Positions 9,596-17,919 of a stretch of 64,000 bases of DNA are shown here, in pieces. Below the pieces are notes generated by a model. The model saw nothing but the letters and a program-made list of their open reading frames with translations. It ran no database searches and was not told the DNA's origin. Numbering within the stretch: position 1 is the first letter of the stretch; the number at the start of each line of letters is the position of its first letter. The translations under genes were made by a program, and so were the position numbers. Source of the DNA: Streptomyces clavifer (lineage in GTDB: Bacteria > Actinomycetota > Actinomycetes > Streptomycetales > Streptomycetaceae); contig BMWJ01000005.1 in assembly GCA_014651175.1 (NCBI GenBank), positions 186,001 through 250,000 of the forward strand. The letters run 5' to 3'.

Positions 9596-9629
9596 ACCGC
9601 CCCCGGACGCGGGTGCGGCCGGGGGCGGT
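9596..9629 (-). terminator. Hairpin terminator after pfkA
   Basis: An 11-bp perfect stem, ACCGCCCCCGG (9596-9606) and CCGGGGGCGGT (9619-9629), with a 12-base loop. It lies 20 bases beyond the pfkA stop on that gene's strand and upstream of the CtaG-like gene. GC-rich hairpins without a U-tract are usual terminators in Streptomyces. Confidence 0.65.
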
Positions 9630-9648
9630 ACACGAGGATCCGATGCGG

Positions 9649-10674
9649 TCAGAGCACGACCTGGGCCTCGGCGTAGCGCTCGGCCGGGACCGTCTTCAGG
9701 GTCTCCACGGCCTCCGCCAGCGGAACCATCGTGATGTCCGTGCCGCGCAGCGCCGTCATCATGCCGAACTCACCACGGTGAGCGGCCTCCACCGCGTGCC
9801 AGCCGAAGCGGGTGGCCAGGACACGGTCGTACGCGGTCGGCGTGCCACCGCGCTGGACGTGACCGAGGATCACCGGGCGGGCCTCCTTGCCGAGGCGGTG
9901 CTCCAGCTCGCCCGAGAGCTGCGTCGCCACTCCGGCGAACCGCTCGTGGCCGTAGATGTCCTTGGCGCCCTGGTCGAAGTCCATCGAGCCCTCGCGGGGC
10001 TTGGCGCCCTCCGCGACGACGACGATCGCGAACTTCTTGCCGTCCGAGAAGCGCCGGCCGACGAGCGCGGTCAACTCGTCGATGTCGAAGGGCCGCTCCG
10101 GGACGACGATGGCGTGCGCACCGGCCGCCATGCCCGAGTGCAGGGCGATCCAGCCCGTGTGCCGCCCCATGACCTCGACGATCAGCACCCGCTGGTGCGA
10201 CTCGGCCGTGGTCTTCAGCCGGTCGAGGGCATCAGTGGCGACGCCCACGGCCGTGTCGAAACCGAAGGTCACATCGGTGGAGGAGATGTCGTTGTCGATG
10301 GTCTTGGGCACACCGACGATGGGCAGCCCTGCCTCGGAGAGCAGGTTGGCCGCCTTCAGCGTGCCCTCGCCACCGATCGGGATGATCGCGTCCAGGCCGA
10401 GGTCGGCGACATGGCCCCTGGCCCGCTCCACACCGTCGCGCAGATGCGCGGGCTGGACCCGGGAGGAACCGAGGATCGTGCCGCCCCGGGCGAGAATGCC
10501 GCCCACCGCGTCGAGATCGAGCTTGCGGTAGTCACATTCGAGGAGGCCCCGCCAACCGTCGTGGAAGCCGATGACCTCGTCACCGTGGTCGACCACCGCG
10601 CGGTGGACGACGGAACGGATCACGGCGTTGAGGCCGGGGCAGTCGCCGCCGGACGTGAGCACACCAATTCGCAT
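9649..10674 (-). CDS. pfkA: 6-phosphofructokinase, actinomycete type
   Basis: 341 residues; phosphorylates fructose 6-phosphate to the 1,6-bisphosphate in glycolysis. The N-terminal glycine loop is IGVLTSGGDCPGLNAVIR (3-20). The nucleotide-site motif is GGEGT at 101-105, and PKTIDND begins at 123 with the catalytic aspartates. Gly104 together with Lys124 is the combination known from the actinomycete ATP-dependent enzymes (S. coelicolor, Amycolatopsis), which resemble PPi-dependent enzymes but use ATP. Later, VMGRHTGWIAL and GHVQRGG are substrate-site motifs. Transcribed alone with its own hairpin. Streptomyces often has several pfkA paralogs, and which one this is cannot be told here. Confidence 0.95.
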   Translation of the reverse strand: MRIGVLTSGGDCPGLNAVIRSVVHRAVVDHGDEVIGFHDGWRGLLECDYRKLDLDAVGGILARGGTILGSSRVQPAHLRDGVERARGHVADLGLDAIIPIGGEGTLKAANLLSEAGLPIVGVPKTIDNDISSTDVTFGFDTAVGVATDALDRLKTTAESHQRVLIVEVMGRHTGWIALHSGMAAGAHAIVVPERPFDIDELTALVGRRFSDGKKFAIVVVAEGAKPREGSMDFDQGAKDIYGHERFAGVATQLSGELEHRLGKEARPVILGHVQRGGTPTAYDRVLATRFGWHAVEAAHRGEFGMMTALRGTDITMVPLAEAVETLKTVPAERYAEAQVVL

Positions 10675-10878
10675 TGCCCGGAAACCTTTGCAACGTGGGC
10701 CGACGACCGGACCACGTCGTCCGGTTGGATCCCCGCCACCTTACCGGCGTCAGGTGGCGGGACCGAAACCACCGTCCGACTGCTGGACGTCCACCGGCCA
10801 GACACGAAACCCCACGATCCCGGACAACCCGTCAACAGGGCGTGTCCGCACGGGGGGCCGTGCCGGCCGGAGGGCGCG

Positions 10879-11607
10879 TCAGGCGGGCTGTGTCGCCGAG
10901 GCGATCCGCTCGGCGCGCAGCGCCTCGTACCAACGGTCGTCGCACGGCGGCAGCGCGTTCACATCGAGGGCCAGCTTCAGCAGGTGGTCCGCGATCAGCG
11001 GGTTGCGCGCCAGCACGGGACCGTGCATGTACGTACCGAAGACCGTGTCGTTGTAGGCGCCCTCGGTGCCGTCGCCCGTGCCGTTGCCCCGCCCGATCCG
11101 GGTGCGGGCGAACGGCCTGGCCGTCGGGCCGAGGTGGGTGATGCCCTGGTGGTTCTCGAACCCGGTCAGCGGCGGCAGCCCGAGATTGGGGTCGATGTCC
11201 CCGAGCACGTCGCCGACGCACCGGGCGCCCTCGCCCCGCGTGGAGACCACGTCGAGCAGCCCGAGGCCGGGCTCGCGCTCGCCGAGGTCGTTGATGAACT
11301 CGTGGCCGAGGATCTGGTAGCCCGCGCAGACCGAGAAGATGATCGCGCCGTTGGAGGCGGCCCGGCTCAGTCCGCCGTCGCGGCGCAGCCGCTCCGACGC
11401 CAGTCGCTGTGGCCGGTCCTCACCCCCGCCGATCAGGTAGATGTCGCCCGAGGTCGGGATGGGCTGGTCACTGCGCACGTCGACGCGCTGCACGTCGAGA
11501 CCGCGCTGCCGTGCCCGGCGTTCCACCACGAGGGCGTTGCCCTGATCGCCGTAGGTGCTGAGGAGGTCCGGGTAGACCCACACCAGCCGCAGACCGTTGT
11601 TGCTCAC
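10879..11607 (-). CDS. gatD: Lipid II isoglutaminyl synthase, glutaminase subunit GatD
   Basis: 242 residues, class I (CobB/CobQ-like) glutamine amidotransferase. It releases ammonia from glutamine for MurT, which amidates the D-iso-glutamate of lipid II. The nucleophile is Cys94 in IIFSVCAGYQILG, with the catalytic His in GTYMHGPVLARNP near the C-terminus. The start is a GTG at 11605-11607 behind a strong GGAGAGGAC site; the longer frame begins within the murT stop region. It lies 34 bases after murT on the same strand, as expected for the heterodimer. Acts in the cytoplasm on the membrane-bound precursor. Confidence 0.93.
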   Translation of the reverse strand: MSNNGLRLVWVYPDLLSTYGDQGNALVVERRARQRGLDVQRVDVRSDQPIPTSGDIYLIGGGEDRPQRLASERLRRDGGLSRAASNGAIIFSVCAGYQILGHEFINDLGEREPGLGLLDVVSTRGEGARCVGDVLGDIDPNLGLPPLTGFENHQGITHLGPTARPFARTRIGRGNGTGDGTEGAYNDTVFGTYMHGPVLARNPLIADHLLKLALDVNALPPCDDRWYEALRAERIASATQPA

Positions 11608-11641
11608 GTTTCGTCCTCTCCGGGGGCCGCCCGCGCCGGGG

Positions 11642-12880
11642 TCAGTTGCCGACACGACGGCGCAGATCCTGGAAGGCGGTGTAGTTGGCGATGACCTCGA
11701 TGCGGCCGGGCGGAGACATCTGGACGGCCTCGTCCAGGGTCTCGCAGACGCGGAAGTCCAGACCGGCGACCTCCAGGCGGACCGCGAGGTCCAGCTTGCG
11801 GTCCCCGAGCACGAAGATCGGGTGGCCGTACAGCTGGGTGTAGTCGACGTCCCAGAGCCACGAGGTGTCCGTGCCGTCGGCTCCGCGGGCGTTCACGGAG
11901 AGGATCACCGGGGTGGGCGGCGGGTCGATCAGGGAGAACGTCTCCAGCCAGCCCGCCGGGTTCTTCGCCAGCAGCAGCCGCAGCTCACGGCCGAGGAAGG
12001 TGACGACGTCGTAGCGGCCGGCCACGGCCTGCACCTGGTACATGCGCTCCAGGGCGACCTGGGGCGGCACGCCGAACACCGCGGCGACCGCGGCCGAGCT
12101 GGTGGCGTTCGCCTTGTTGGCGCGGCCCGGCAGCTGGAGGTGGATCGGCCACGCGGACCCGTGCGGGTCCAGGACGTAGTCGCCGTTGAGCGCCCAGCTG
12201 GGGGCGGGGCGGCGGAAACCGCACTCGCCGCAGAACCAGTCGTCACCGGGGCGCTGCATCACACCGCCGCAGGACGGGCAGGACCAGGCGTCGTCCTTCC
12301 ACGCCTGTCCCGCCGCGACCCACACCACGTTGGGGGAGGAGGACGCCGCCCAGACGATCAGCGGGTCGTCGGCGTTGGCCACGATCACGGCCTTGGAGCC
12401 GGAGAGGCCCTCCCGCCACTTCTCGGCCAGCATCCGGGTCTCCGCGGCGCGGTCCAACTGGTCGCGCGAGAGGTTGAGCAGCGCGATCACCTTCGGTGTC
12501 GTGTCGCGTGCGACACCGGCGAGGTACTTCTCGTCGACCTCGATCACGCCGTACTTCGCGTCCGAGCCGCCGGCCAGCGCGGAGGTGATCCCCGCGGGCA
12601 TGTTGGCGCCGAGCGCGTTCGACACGACGGGCCCAGCGGCCCCCAGCGCCTCGGCGATCAGCCTGGTCGTCGTCGTCTTGCCGTTCGTCGCGGACACGAG
12701 GATCACGTCCAGGTGTTGCGCCAGCCGCCCCAGCAGGTCGGGGTCGAGCTTGAGCGCCACCCGGCCGCCGATCACCGATCCGCTGCCACGCCCCGCAGCG
12801 CGTGACACCGCCGCCGCGGCTTTGCCCGCCGTCACGGCGAGCTTGGCCCGCGGCGACAACGGCTCCGTGTTGCCTGCCAT
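11642..12880 (-). CDS. murT: Lipid II isoglutaminyl synthase, ligase subunit MurT
   Basis: 412 residues, Mur ligase family. The ATP-binding loop is SATNGKTTTTR (63-73). A Cys4 zinc ribbon of the MurT subfamily sits mid-protein (CPSCGG then WFCGECG). The C-terminal DUF1727-type domain carries LLAKNPAGW and a motif with Asp in ILSVNARGADGTD. It activates the D-glutamate alpha-carboxyl of lipid II for amidation by ammonia from GatD. The start at 12880 has AGGAGG about 10 bases upstream. The divergent deformylase gene begins 94 bases away, so the short intergenic region holds both promoters. Confidence 0.93.
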   Translation of the reverse strand: MAGNTEPLSPRAKLAVTAGKAAAAVSRAAGRGSGSVIGGRVALKLDPDLLGRLAQHLDVILVSATNGKTTTTRLIAEALGAAGPVVSNALGANMPAGITSALAGGSDAKYGVIEVDEKYLAGVARDTTPKVIALLNLSRDQLDRAAETRMLAEKWREGLSGSKAVIVANADDPLIVWAASSSPNVVWVAAGQAWKDDAWSCPSCGGVMQRPGDDWFCGECGFRRPAPSWALNGDYVLDPHGSAWPIHLQLPGRANKANATSSAAVAAVFGVPPQVALERMYQVQAVAGRYDVVTFLGRELRLLLAKNPAGWLETFSLIDPPPTPVILSVNARGADGTDTSWLWDVDYTQLYGHPIFVLGDRKLDLAVRLEVAGLDFRVCETLDEAVQMSPPGRIEVIANYTAFQDLRRRVGN

Positions 12881-12973
12881 CGTCCTAGATCCTCCTTGCA
12901 TCAGTCCGCGCCCAGCCTATCGATGTCCGGCACCCCGACCGCACGTCGGCACCGGGCGGAACGTGGAGGTCAC

Positions 12974-13540
12974 GTGGAACGTACCCTTCTCCCCATGCGA
13001 AACCGCCCGATCCCCGGCAGTTCCGGACTCGTCCGTGCCATGAGTCTGTTCGGCGACCCGGTGCTCCACAGCCCCTGCGAGGACGTCACCGACTTCGGGC
13101 CCTCACTCGCGACGCTGGTCGAGGACATGTTCGCCACCATGTACGCGGCGCAGGGTGTGGGACTGGCCGCCAACCAGGTCGGGGTTCCGCTCAAGGTGTT
13201 CGTCTACGACTGTCCGGACGACGAGGAGGTCAGGCATCTCGGCCATCTCGTCAATCCGGTACTCGTCGAGGCGGACGGGATCACCGTACGCGGACCGGAG
13301 GGGTGCCTCTCACTCCCCGGCCTCGAAGCGGGCACCCCGCGCTTCGATCATGCCGTGGTCGAGGGCCGGACCGTCACGGGCGAGCCGGTGCGCGTCACCG
13401 GCACCGGCTGGTTCGCCCGCTGTCTGCAGCACGAGTGCGACCACCTCGACGGCCGGGTCTACACGGACCGGCTGACCGGCCTCCGTCGCGCCAGGGCGCT
13501 GCGCGCCGCCCGGCGGGCGCCGTGGGCGCGTACGGACTGA
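12974..13540 (+). CDS. def: Peptide deformylase
   Basis: 188 residues; removes the formyl group from nascent N-terminal methionine using a metal ion. The three family motifs are present: GVGLAANQVG (61-70), EGCLS (109-113, metal-binding Cys) and HECDH (153-157, two metal-binding His and the catalytic Glu). I chose the GTG at 12974 because GGAGGT lies 4-5 bases upstream; the ATG at 12995 lacks a site. Monocistronic, divergent from murT-gatD and converging on the TetR gene 26 bases downstream. Streptomyces usually carries several def paralogs. Confidence 0.92.
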   Translation: MERTLLPMRNRPIPGSSGLVRAMSLFGDPVLHSPCEDVTDFGPSLATLVEDMFATMYAAQGVGLAANQVGVPLKVFVYDCPDDEEVRHLGHLVNPVLVEADGITVRGPEGCLSLPGLEAGTPRFDHAVVEGRTVTGEPVRVTGTGWFARCLQHECDHLDGRVYTDRLTGLRRARALRAARRAPWARTD

Positions 13541-13566
13541 TCCGGGGGACGGACGGGGGCGGCGGG

Positions 13567-14217
13567 TCAGAAGCCCGGGCCGCCCGGGAGGTCGCCGGCC
13601 TCGGCCAGCCTGCCCCAGAGCAGATCGGCGAGACTGCGTACCAGCTGCTCGCGCGAGCAGGGCCGGTCGCCCAGCCACCAGTCGCCGGCCGCGTGCATCA
13701 TGCCGACGATGCCGTGGCCCCAGATGCGGGCCGTCTGTTCGCTGTCGGGACCGAGGTCGACCCGCTCGGAGATCACCTTGCCCAGCTCCTCGCCGAGGCG
13801 GCGCAGCAGCGGTGCCGAGTGCCGGCCGACGTCGAAGCCCTGCTCGGGGGAGGGTGCCGCGTCGTCGGACGGGTGCATCAGGAAGCGGTAGACCTGCGGA
13901 CGGGCCTCGATCGCCGCGAGATACGTGTCCAGGGTCGCCTCGACCCGCTCGCGCCGCTCGGACGGGGCGTCGAGCGCGGCCCGCAGGGCGCTCAGCAGGG
14001 CGTCGGTGTGGCGCTTGGCCAGGGCGCGGTAGAGGCCGCCCTTGTCGCCGAAGTGGCGGTAGAGGATGGGTTTGGTGATCCCGGCCTCCGCGGCGATCGC
14101 GTTCATCGACGCCTGCGGGCCGTCCCGGAGCACCACGCGGTCCGCGGCCTCCAGGAGCTCCCGGCGGCGGCGCTCGGCGGCGGTCCGCTGTCGCTCGGCC
14201 CCTCTTGTGGTCTCCAT
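13567..14217 (-). CDS. TetR-family regulator of the divergent acyl-CoA dehydrogenase
   Basis: 216 residues. The N-terminal helix-turn-helix is typical (MNAIAAEAGITKPILYRHF, then GDKGGLYRALAKRH). The ligand-binding C-terminal half has no diagnostic motif. The start at 14217 follows a GGGAGAGAC site, and the open frame upstream to 14271 lacks one. It is transcribed away from an acyl-CoA dehydrogenase 176 bases away, and the gap contains a perfect inverted repeat. The arrangement suggests it represses itself and the dehydrogenase, with an acyl-CoA or related compound as likely ligand (inference). Confidence 0.9.
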   Translation of the reverse strand: METTRGAERQRTAAERRRRELLEAADRVVLRDGPQASMNAIAAEAGITKPILYRHFGDKGGLYRALAKRHTDALLSALRAALDAPSERRERVEATLDTYLAAIEARPQVYRFLMHPSDDAAPSPEQGFDVGRHSAPLLRRLGEELGKVISERVDLGPDSEQTARIWGHGIVGMMHAAGDWWLGDRPCSREQLVRSLADLLWGRLAEAGDLPGGPGF

Positions 14218-14333
14218 GTCGTCTCTCCCCGCCCCCGCAAGCTGTCCTGCGATCTCTTGACGCCCGGGCAACGTAACACCATGGTCCGACGGTCGTTGAT
14301 CCCCGGCTGACCGGTTGACAGTGACTACTTGCT

Positions 14334-14353
14334 GGTAACAGACTGGTGTTACC
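14334..14353. promoter_or_regulatory. Probable TetR operator (perfect inverted repeat)
   Basis: GGTAACA (14334-14340), six spacer bases, TGTTACC (14347-14353): a perfect 7-bp inverted repeat 40 bases before the dehydrogenase start. Matching half-sites recur nearby: GTAACACC at 14273-14280 on the regulator side and GAGTAACG at 14356-14363. Position and symmetry fit autoregulation plus control of the dehydrogenase. Confidence 0.65.
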
Positions 14354-14393
14354 GCGAGTAACGTATGCTTGTCCGAAAGCGCATGGAGGGAAC

Positions 14394-15620
14394 ATGGCCG
14401 AGTTCACGCTCGAGCTCAACGACGACCAGAAGCAGGTCCGTGACTGGCTTCACGGCTTCGCCGCGGATGTGATCCGACCGGCCGCTTCGGAGTGGGACGA
14501 GCGTGAGGAAACGCCCTGGCCCGTCATCCAGGAGGCGGCCAAGGTAGGCATCTACTCCCTCGACTTCTATGCCCAGCAGTTCTTCGACCCTACGGGCCTC
14601 GGCATCCCCGTGGCCATGGAGGAGCTGTTCTGGGGGGACGCCGGCATCGCCCTGTCGATCGTCGGTACGGGCCTGGCGGCCGTGGGCGTCCTCGCCAACG
14701 GCACCGAGGAGCAGATCGGCACCTGGATCCCGCAGATGTACGGCGACGCCGACGACGTGAAGCTCGCCGCCTTCTGCTCCTCCGAGCCGGACGCCGGCTC
14801 CGACGTGGGCGCCATGCGCACCCGCGCGGTGTACGACGAGGCCAAGGACGAGTGGATCCTCAACGGCACCAAGACCTGGGCGACCAACGGCGGCATCGCC
14901 AACGTCCACGTCGTCGTCGCCGTGGTCGACCCGGCGCTGGGCTCGAAGGGCCACGCCTCGTTCATCGTCCCGCCCGCCACCCCAGGGCTGTCCCAGGGGC
15001 AGAAGTTCAAGAAGCACGGCATCCGCGCCTCGCACACCGCCGAAGTGGTCCTGGAGGACGCCCGGGTCCCCGGGCACTGCCTGCTCGGCGGCAAGGAGAA
15101 GCTCGACGAGCGGCTTGCCAGGGCCCGGGAGCGCGCCAAGTCCGGCGGGGAGCGGGTCAAGAACGCCGCCATGGCCACCTTCGAGGCATCCCGCCCGGCC
15201 GTCGGCGCCATGGCCGTCGGCACCGCCCGCGCCGCGTACGAGGTCGCCCTCGACTACGCGAAGACCCGGAGCCAGTTCGGCCGCCCGATCATCGACAACC
15301 AGGGCATCGCGTTCCAGCTGGCCGACATGCGCACGCGGATCGACGCCGCCCGGCTGCTGGTCTGGCGTGCGTCCTGGATGGCGAGCGCCGGGAAGCCCTT
15401 CGACTCGGCCGAGGGATCGATGTCGAAGCTCTACGCGAGCGAGACGGCGAAGGCGGTCACGGCCCAGGCCGTCCAGATCCTCGGCGGCAACGGCTTCACC
15501 CGGGAGTATCCGGTGGAGCGCATGCACCGGGACGCCGCGATCTACACCATCTTCGAGGGCACGAGCGAGATCCAGCGCCTGGTGATCGCCCGCACCCTGT
15601 CGGGGATGCCGATCCGCTAG
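14394..15620 (+). CDS. Acyl-CoA dehydrogenase
   Basis: 408 residues, FAD-dependent alpha,beta-dehydrogenation of an acyl-CoA (beta-oxidation or branched-chain catabolism). N-terminal, middle and C-terminal ACAD domains are in order: FCSSEPDAGSDVG (FAD and substrate region), KTRSQFGRPI, QILGGNGFTREYPVERMHRD, and the catalytic base Glu in IFEGTSEIQRL near residue 387. An insertion around residues 235-260 (KEKLDERLARARERAKSG) is a charged helix I do not usually see at this place. The start at 14394 follows GGAGGGAAC. Probably controlled by the divergent TetR protein; a hairpin ends the transcript. Confidence 0.93.
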   Translation: MAEFTLELNDDQKQVRDWLHGFAADVIRPAASEWDEREETPWPVIQEAAKVGIYSLDFYAQQFFDPTGLGIPVAMEELFWGDAGIALSIVGTGLAAVGVLANGTEEQIGTWIPQMYGDADDVKLAAFCSSEPDAGSDVGAMRTRAVYDEAKDEWILNGTKTWATNGGIANVHVVVAVVDPALGSKGHASFIVPPATPGLSQGQKFKKHGIRASHTAEVVLEDARVPGHCLLGGKEKLDERLARARERAKSGGERVKNAAMATFEASRPAVGAMAVGTARAAYEVALDYAKTRSQFGRPIIDNQGIAFQLADMRTRIDAARLLVWRASWMASAGKPFDSAEGSMSKLYASETAKAVTAQAVQILGGNGFTREYPVERMHRDAAIYTIFEGTSEIQRLVIARTLSGMPIR

Positions 15621-15628
15621 CGGTCACC

Positions 15629-15661
15629 GCGGGGCCGGACCGTGGGACGGTCCGGCCCCGC
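15629..15661. terminator. Bidirectional hairpin terminator
   Basis: A perfect 15-bp stem (15629-15643 with 15647-15661) and a 3-base loop, GGG. It sits between the convergent acyl-CoA dehydrogenase and glutathione peroxidase genes, 9 and 15 bases from their stops, so it can serve both. Confidence 0.8.
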
Positions 15662-15675
15662 GCGTCCCGCTCCTG

Positions 15676-16164
15676 CTACCGGGGCAGGTTCGCCTCGATG
15701 ACGGCCAGGACCTCGGGGGCCTCCGGCTCGGTCCGGGGGCGGATCCGGGCGACCGGCTCGCCGGCCGGGGAGACCAGGAACTTCTCGAAGTTCCACTGGA
15801 CGTCCCCGGCCGCGCCCTCGGCGTCCGCGAGCTTCGTCAGCTCCGTGTACAGCGGGTGACGGTCCTCTCCGTTGACGTCGACCTTCTCCAGGAGCGGGAA
15901 GCTGACCCCGTACGTCGTCGAGCAGAAGGTCTGGATCTCCTCGGCCGTGCCCGGCTCCTGGCCCGCGAACTGGTTGCAGGGCACGCCGAGGACGGTGAAC
16001 CCGCGCTCCCCGTACTCCTTCTGGAGCCGCTCCAGGCCGGCGTACTGCGGGGTGAGGCCGCACTTGGAGGCGACGTTCACCAGCAGGACCGCCGAGCCCT
16101 CGTAGGCCCCGAGGGTGGTCGGCTCGCCGGTCAGGGTGCGGAGCGGGATGTCGTGCAGCGTCAT
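15676..16164 (-). CDS. Glutathione peroxidase family protein (thiol peroxidase)
   Basis: 162 residues. The peroxidatic cysteine is Cys35 in NVASKCGLTPQY. The other active-site residues lie in VPCNQFAGQEPG (Gln) and VQWNFEKFLV (Trp, Asn). It uses cysteine, not selenocysteine. Bacterial members usually take electrons from thioredoxin rather than glutathione, and actinomycetes lack glutathione, so mycothiol or thioredoxin is more likely (family knowledge). The start at 16164 begins the conserved MTLHDIPL; the frame extends further but without the family's composition. Confidence 0.93.
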   Translation of the reverse strand: MTLHDIPLRTLTGEPTTLGAYEGSAVLLVNVASKCGLTPQYAGLERLQKEYGERGFTVLGVPCNQFAGQEPGTAEEIQTFCSTTYGVSFPLLEKVDVNGEDRHPLYTELTKLADAEGAAGDVQWNFEKFLVSPAGEPVARIRPRTEPEAPEVLAVIEANLPR

Positions 16165-16196
16165 GGGGAATCTCCTCGATAGCGTGGCGTCGCTGT

Positions 16197-16739
16197 TCAT
16201 TGTGCCGTCACGGGATTCGCGGGGCCGACCGCCTTGTAGTAGAAGGTGGTCGCCCTCAGTACGCCGGCCGGGTCCCCGGCGTACGCGGGAATCGACCCGC
16301 ACTCCGTCCAGCCCGCCGCGCTGTACAGCCGTTCGGCGGGGCTGCCGGTCTCGGTGTCCAGGACCAGCAGGGTCAGCCCCTCCGCCGCCGCGGACCGCTC
16401 GACGGCCGCCAGCAGGGCCCGGCCGAGGCCGTGGCCGCGGGACGAGGGCCGCACCATCAGTTTGGCGACCTCCGCGCGGTGGCGGGCGTTGGGCAGAGCG
16501 GGCTTGACCAGTCCGATCGTGCCGGCCAGCCGCTCCCCGTCACGGGCGATCCAGACCTGGTGGCGCCCCTCCTCGACCGCCACGGCCCGCTCCCGCCACC
16601 AGGTGGCGGCGGATGCCCGGTCCAGCGGGGTCAGGAACCCCACCGAGGCTCCGCCCTCCACGGTGTCGATCAGCAGGGCGGCCAGTTCGTCGGCGTACGT
16701 GACGAGCTCGGGGCCGGACACGGGGACGATCTCGGTCAT
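16197..16739 (-). CDS. GNAT-family N-acetyltransferase
   Basis: 180 residues. The acetyl-CoA binding motif A is VRPSSRGHGLGRALLAAVE, preceded by the strand AEVAKLMV; motif B appears in YSAAGWTECGSIPAYAG. The substrate is unknown. It lies 20 bases downstream of the cupin/HTH regulator on the same strand, so the two are probably one operon and the acetyltransferase may be the regulated function. Confidence 0.88.
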   Translation of the reverse strand: MTEIVPVSGPELVTYADELAALLIDTVEGGASVGFLTPLDRASAATWWRERAVAVEEGRHQVWIARDGERLAGTIGLVKPALPNARHRAEVAKLMVRPSSRGHGLGRALLAAVERSAAAEGLTLLVLDTETGSPAERLYSAAGWTECGSIPAYAGDPAGVLRATTFYYKAVGPANPVTAQ

Positions 16740-16759
16740 GGAGCGGGGTCCTTTCACAT

Positions 16760-17335
16760 TCACGGCAGGACGATCATCAGGGCGTAGCGGACCCGTTCGG
16801 GGCCGGGGCAGTGGAAGTGCGAGGGGCCGTGCAGCCGGAAGCGCAGGCAGTCGCCAGCGCTCACGGTGTGCGCGGTGTCGTCGACGGTGATCTCGACCGT
16901 GCCTTCGAGTACCCAGATGTGCTGCTCGACACCGGGCACGGGCGGGTTCTCGTAGGACAGGGCGGCCCCTGCGTCGAGCGTCCCCTCGACGATCTCGGCG
17001 CGGAGCCCGGCGTGCGGCGGTGAGACGGAGCGGCGTACGAAGCCGGAGCGCTCGTCCCGCCACACCGGCTGCTGTGCGACAGGCACGAGGACCGGCGGCT
17101 CGGCCTCGACCTCCATCAGGAGGCGCGACATCGTCCGCCCGTAGGCGGAGCAGAGCCGTCCGAGCGCGGTGGCGGTGGGACTCAGCTCGCCGCGCTCCAG
17201 CCGTGACAGGGTCGACCGGCTCACCCCGGTGCGCCGGGACAACTCGTCCAGGGACCAGCCGCGCTCGGTGCGGAGCTGGCTCAGCCGGGCGGCGAGCCGG
17301 GCGTCGACGGCATCCAGTGCGTCGCTCTCTCTCAT
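16760..17335 (-). CDS. XRE-family regulator with cupin sensor domain
   Basis: 191 residues. An N-terminal HTH_3 domain (about 12-68: WSLDELSRRTGVSRSTLSRLE) is joined to a C-terminal cupin barrel (about 100-190) with GVEQHIWVLEGTVEI and AGDCLRFRLHGPSHF, which supply barrel histidines. This architecture usually belongs to one-component regulators that sense a small metabolite in the cupin. It heads a two-gene unit with the acetyltransferase. No ribosome site precedes the ATG, while a -10-like TACGAT ends exactly 7 bases upstream, suggesting a leaderless transcript. Confidence 0.9.
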   Translation of the reverse strand: MRESDALDAVDARLAARLSQLRTERGWSLDELSRRTGVSRSTLSRLERGELSPTATALGRLCSAYGRTMSRLLMEVEAEPPVLVPVAQQPVWRDERSGFVRRSVSPPHAGLRAEIVEGTLDAGAALSYENPPVPGVEQHIWVLEGTVEITVDDTAHTVSAGDCLRFRLHGPSHFHCPGPERVRYALMIVLP

Positions 17336-17352
17336 ATCCAGGATCGTATCCC
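17336..17352 (-). promoter_or_regulatory. Putative leaderless promoter with overlapping palindrome
   Basis: On the minus strand TACGAT (17348 to 17343) is followed by 7 bases and then the ATG at 17335, so transcription would begin at or next to the start codon. The 9-base palindrome ATCCAGGAT (17336-17344) overlaps the -10 and start region, and a further ATCC follows at 17348-17351. This is a plausible autoregulatory site. Confidence 0.45.
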
Positions 17353-17487
17353 TGAAATGAGATGCGGGCGGGAGAGTGTCGTCCCGGCGCGCCGATCGGG
17401 TGACGCCATGTCAGGCTAATAAAGGTGAAATAAGCCGCATACCAGTTCATTCGGGCGGGTGGCGGCGGGAGATCCGAGGAGGCCGAC

Positions 17488-17919
17488 ATGGCCAGAAATG
17501 TGAGCGGTACGCGAGCGGATCACGACACCGTGGGCTCGCGGCCATCCCCGTCCGGCTGGACCGTCTTCGCGGCGGTGCTGATGATCTTCGGCGGAGCCAT
17601 GGCCATCCTCGAGGGGATCGCCGCCATCGCCAAGGACGACGTGTTCGTCGCCACCCGCAACTACGTGTTCCAGTTCAACCTGACCGGCTGGGGATGGGTC
17701 CACCTCATTCTGGGCATCGTCATCCTCCTGGCGGGCTGCGCCCTGTTCACGGGTGCCCTGTGGGCGCGTGCCGTCGGAGTCCTGCTCGCGGGGCTGGGCG
17801 TGGTCGCCCACTTCCTGTGGCTGCCGTACTACCCGTTCTGGTCGCTCGTGCTGATCGCCATGTACATCATCGTCATCTGGGCGCTGTGTGCCGGGCCGCA
17901 ACGGGACGCTCGAGCCTGA
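17488..17919 (+). CDS. Four-helix integral membrane protein (DUF7144-like)
   Basis: 143 residues with four hydrophobic helices, at about residues 25-47, 67-88, 91-110 and 115-137. The first loop carries AIAKDDVFV and the segment YVFQFNLTGWGWVHLILG typical of this uncharacterised actinobacterial membrane family. GAGGAGGCC precedes the ATG. Its 3' end overlaps the convergent chloride channel gene by 47 bases. The region just upstream (17415-17445) is unusually AT-rich and probably holds the promoter. Function unknown. Confidence 0.85.
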   Translation: MARNVSGTRADHDTVGSRPSPSGWTVFAAVLMIFGGAMAILEGIAAIAKDDVFVATRNYVFQFNLTGWGWVHLILGIVILLAGCALFTGALWARAVGVLLAGLGVVAHFLWLPYYPFWSLVLIAMYIIVIWALCAGPQRDARA

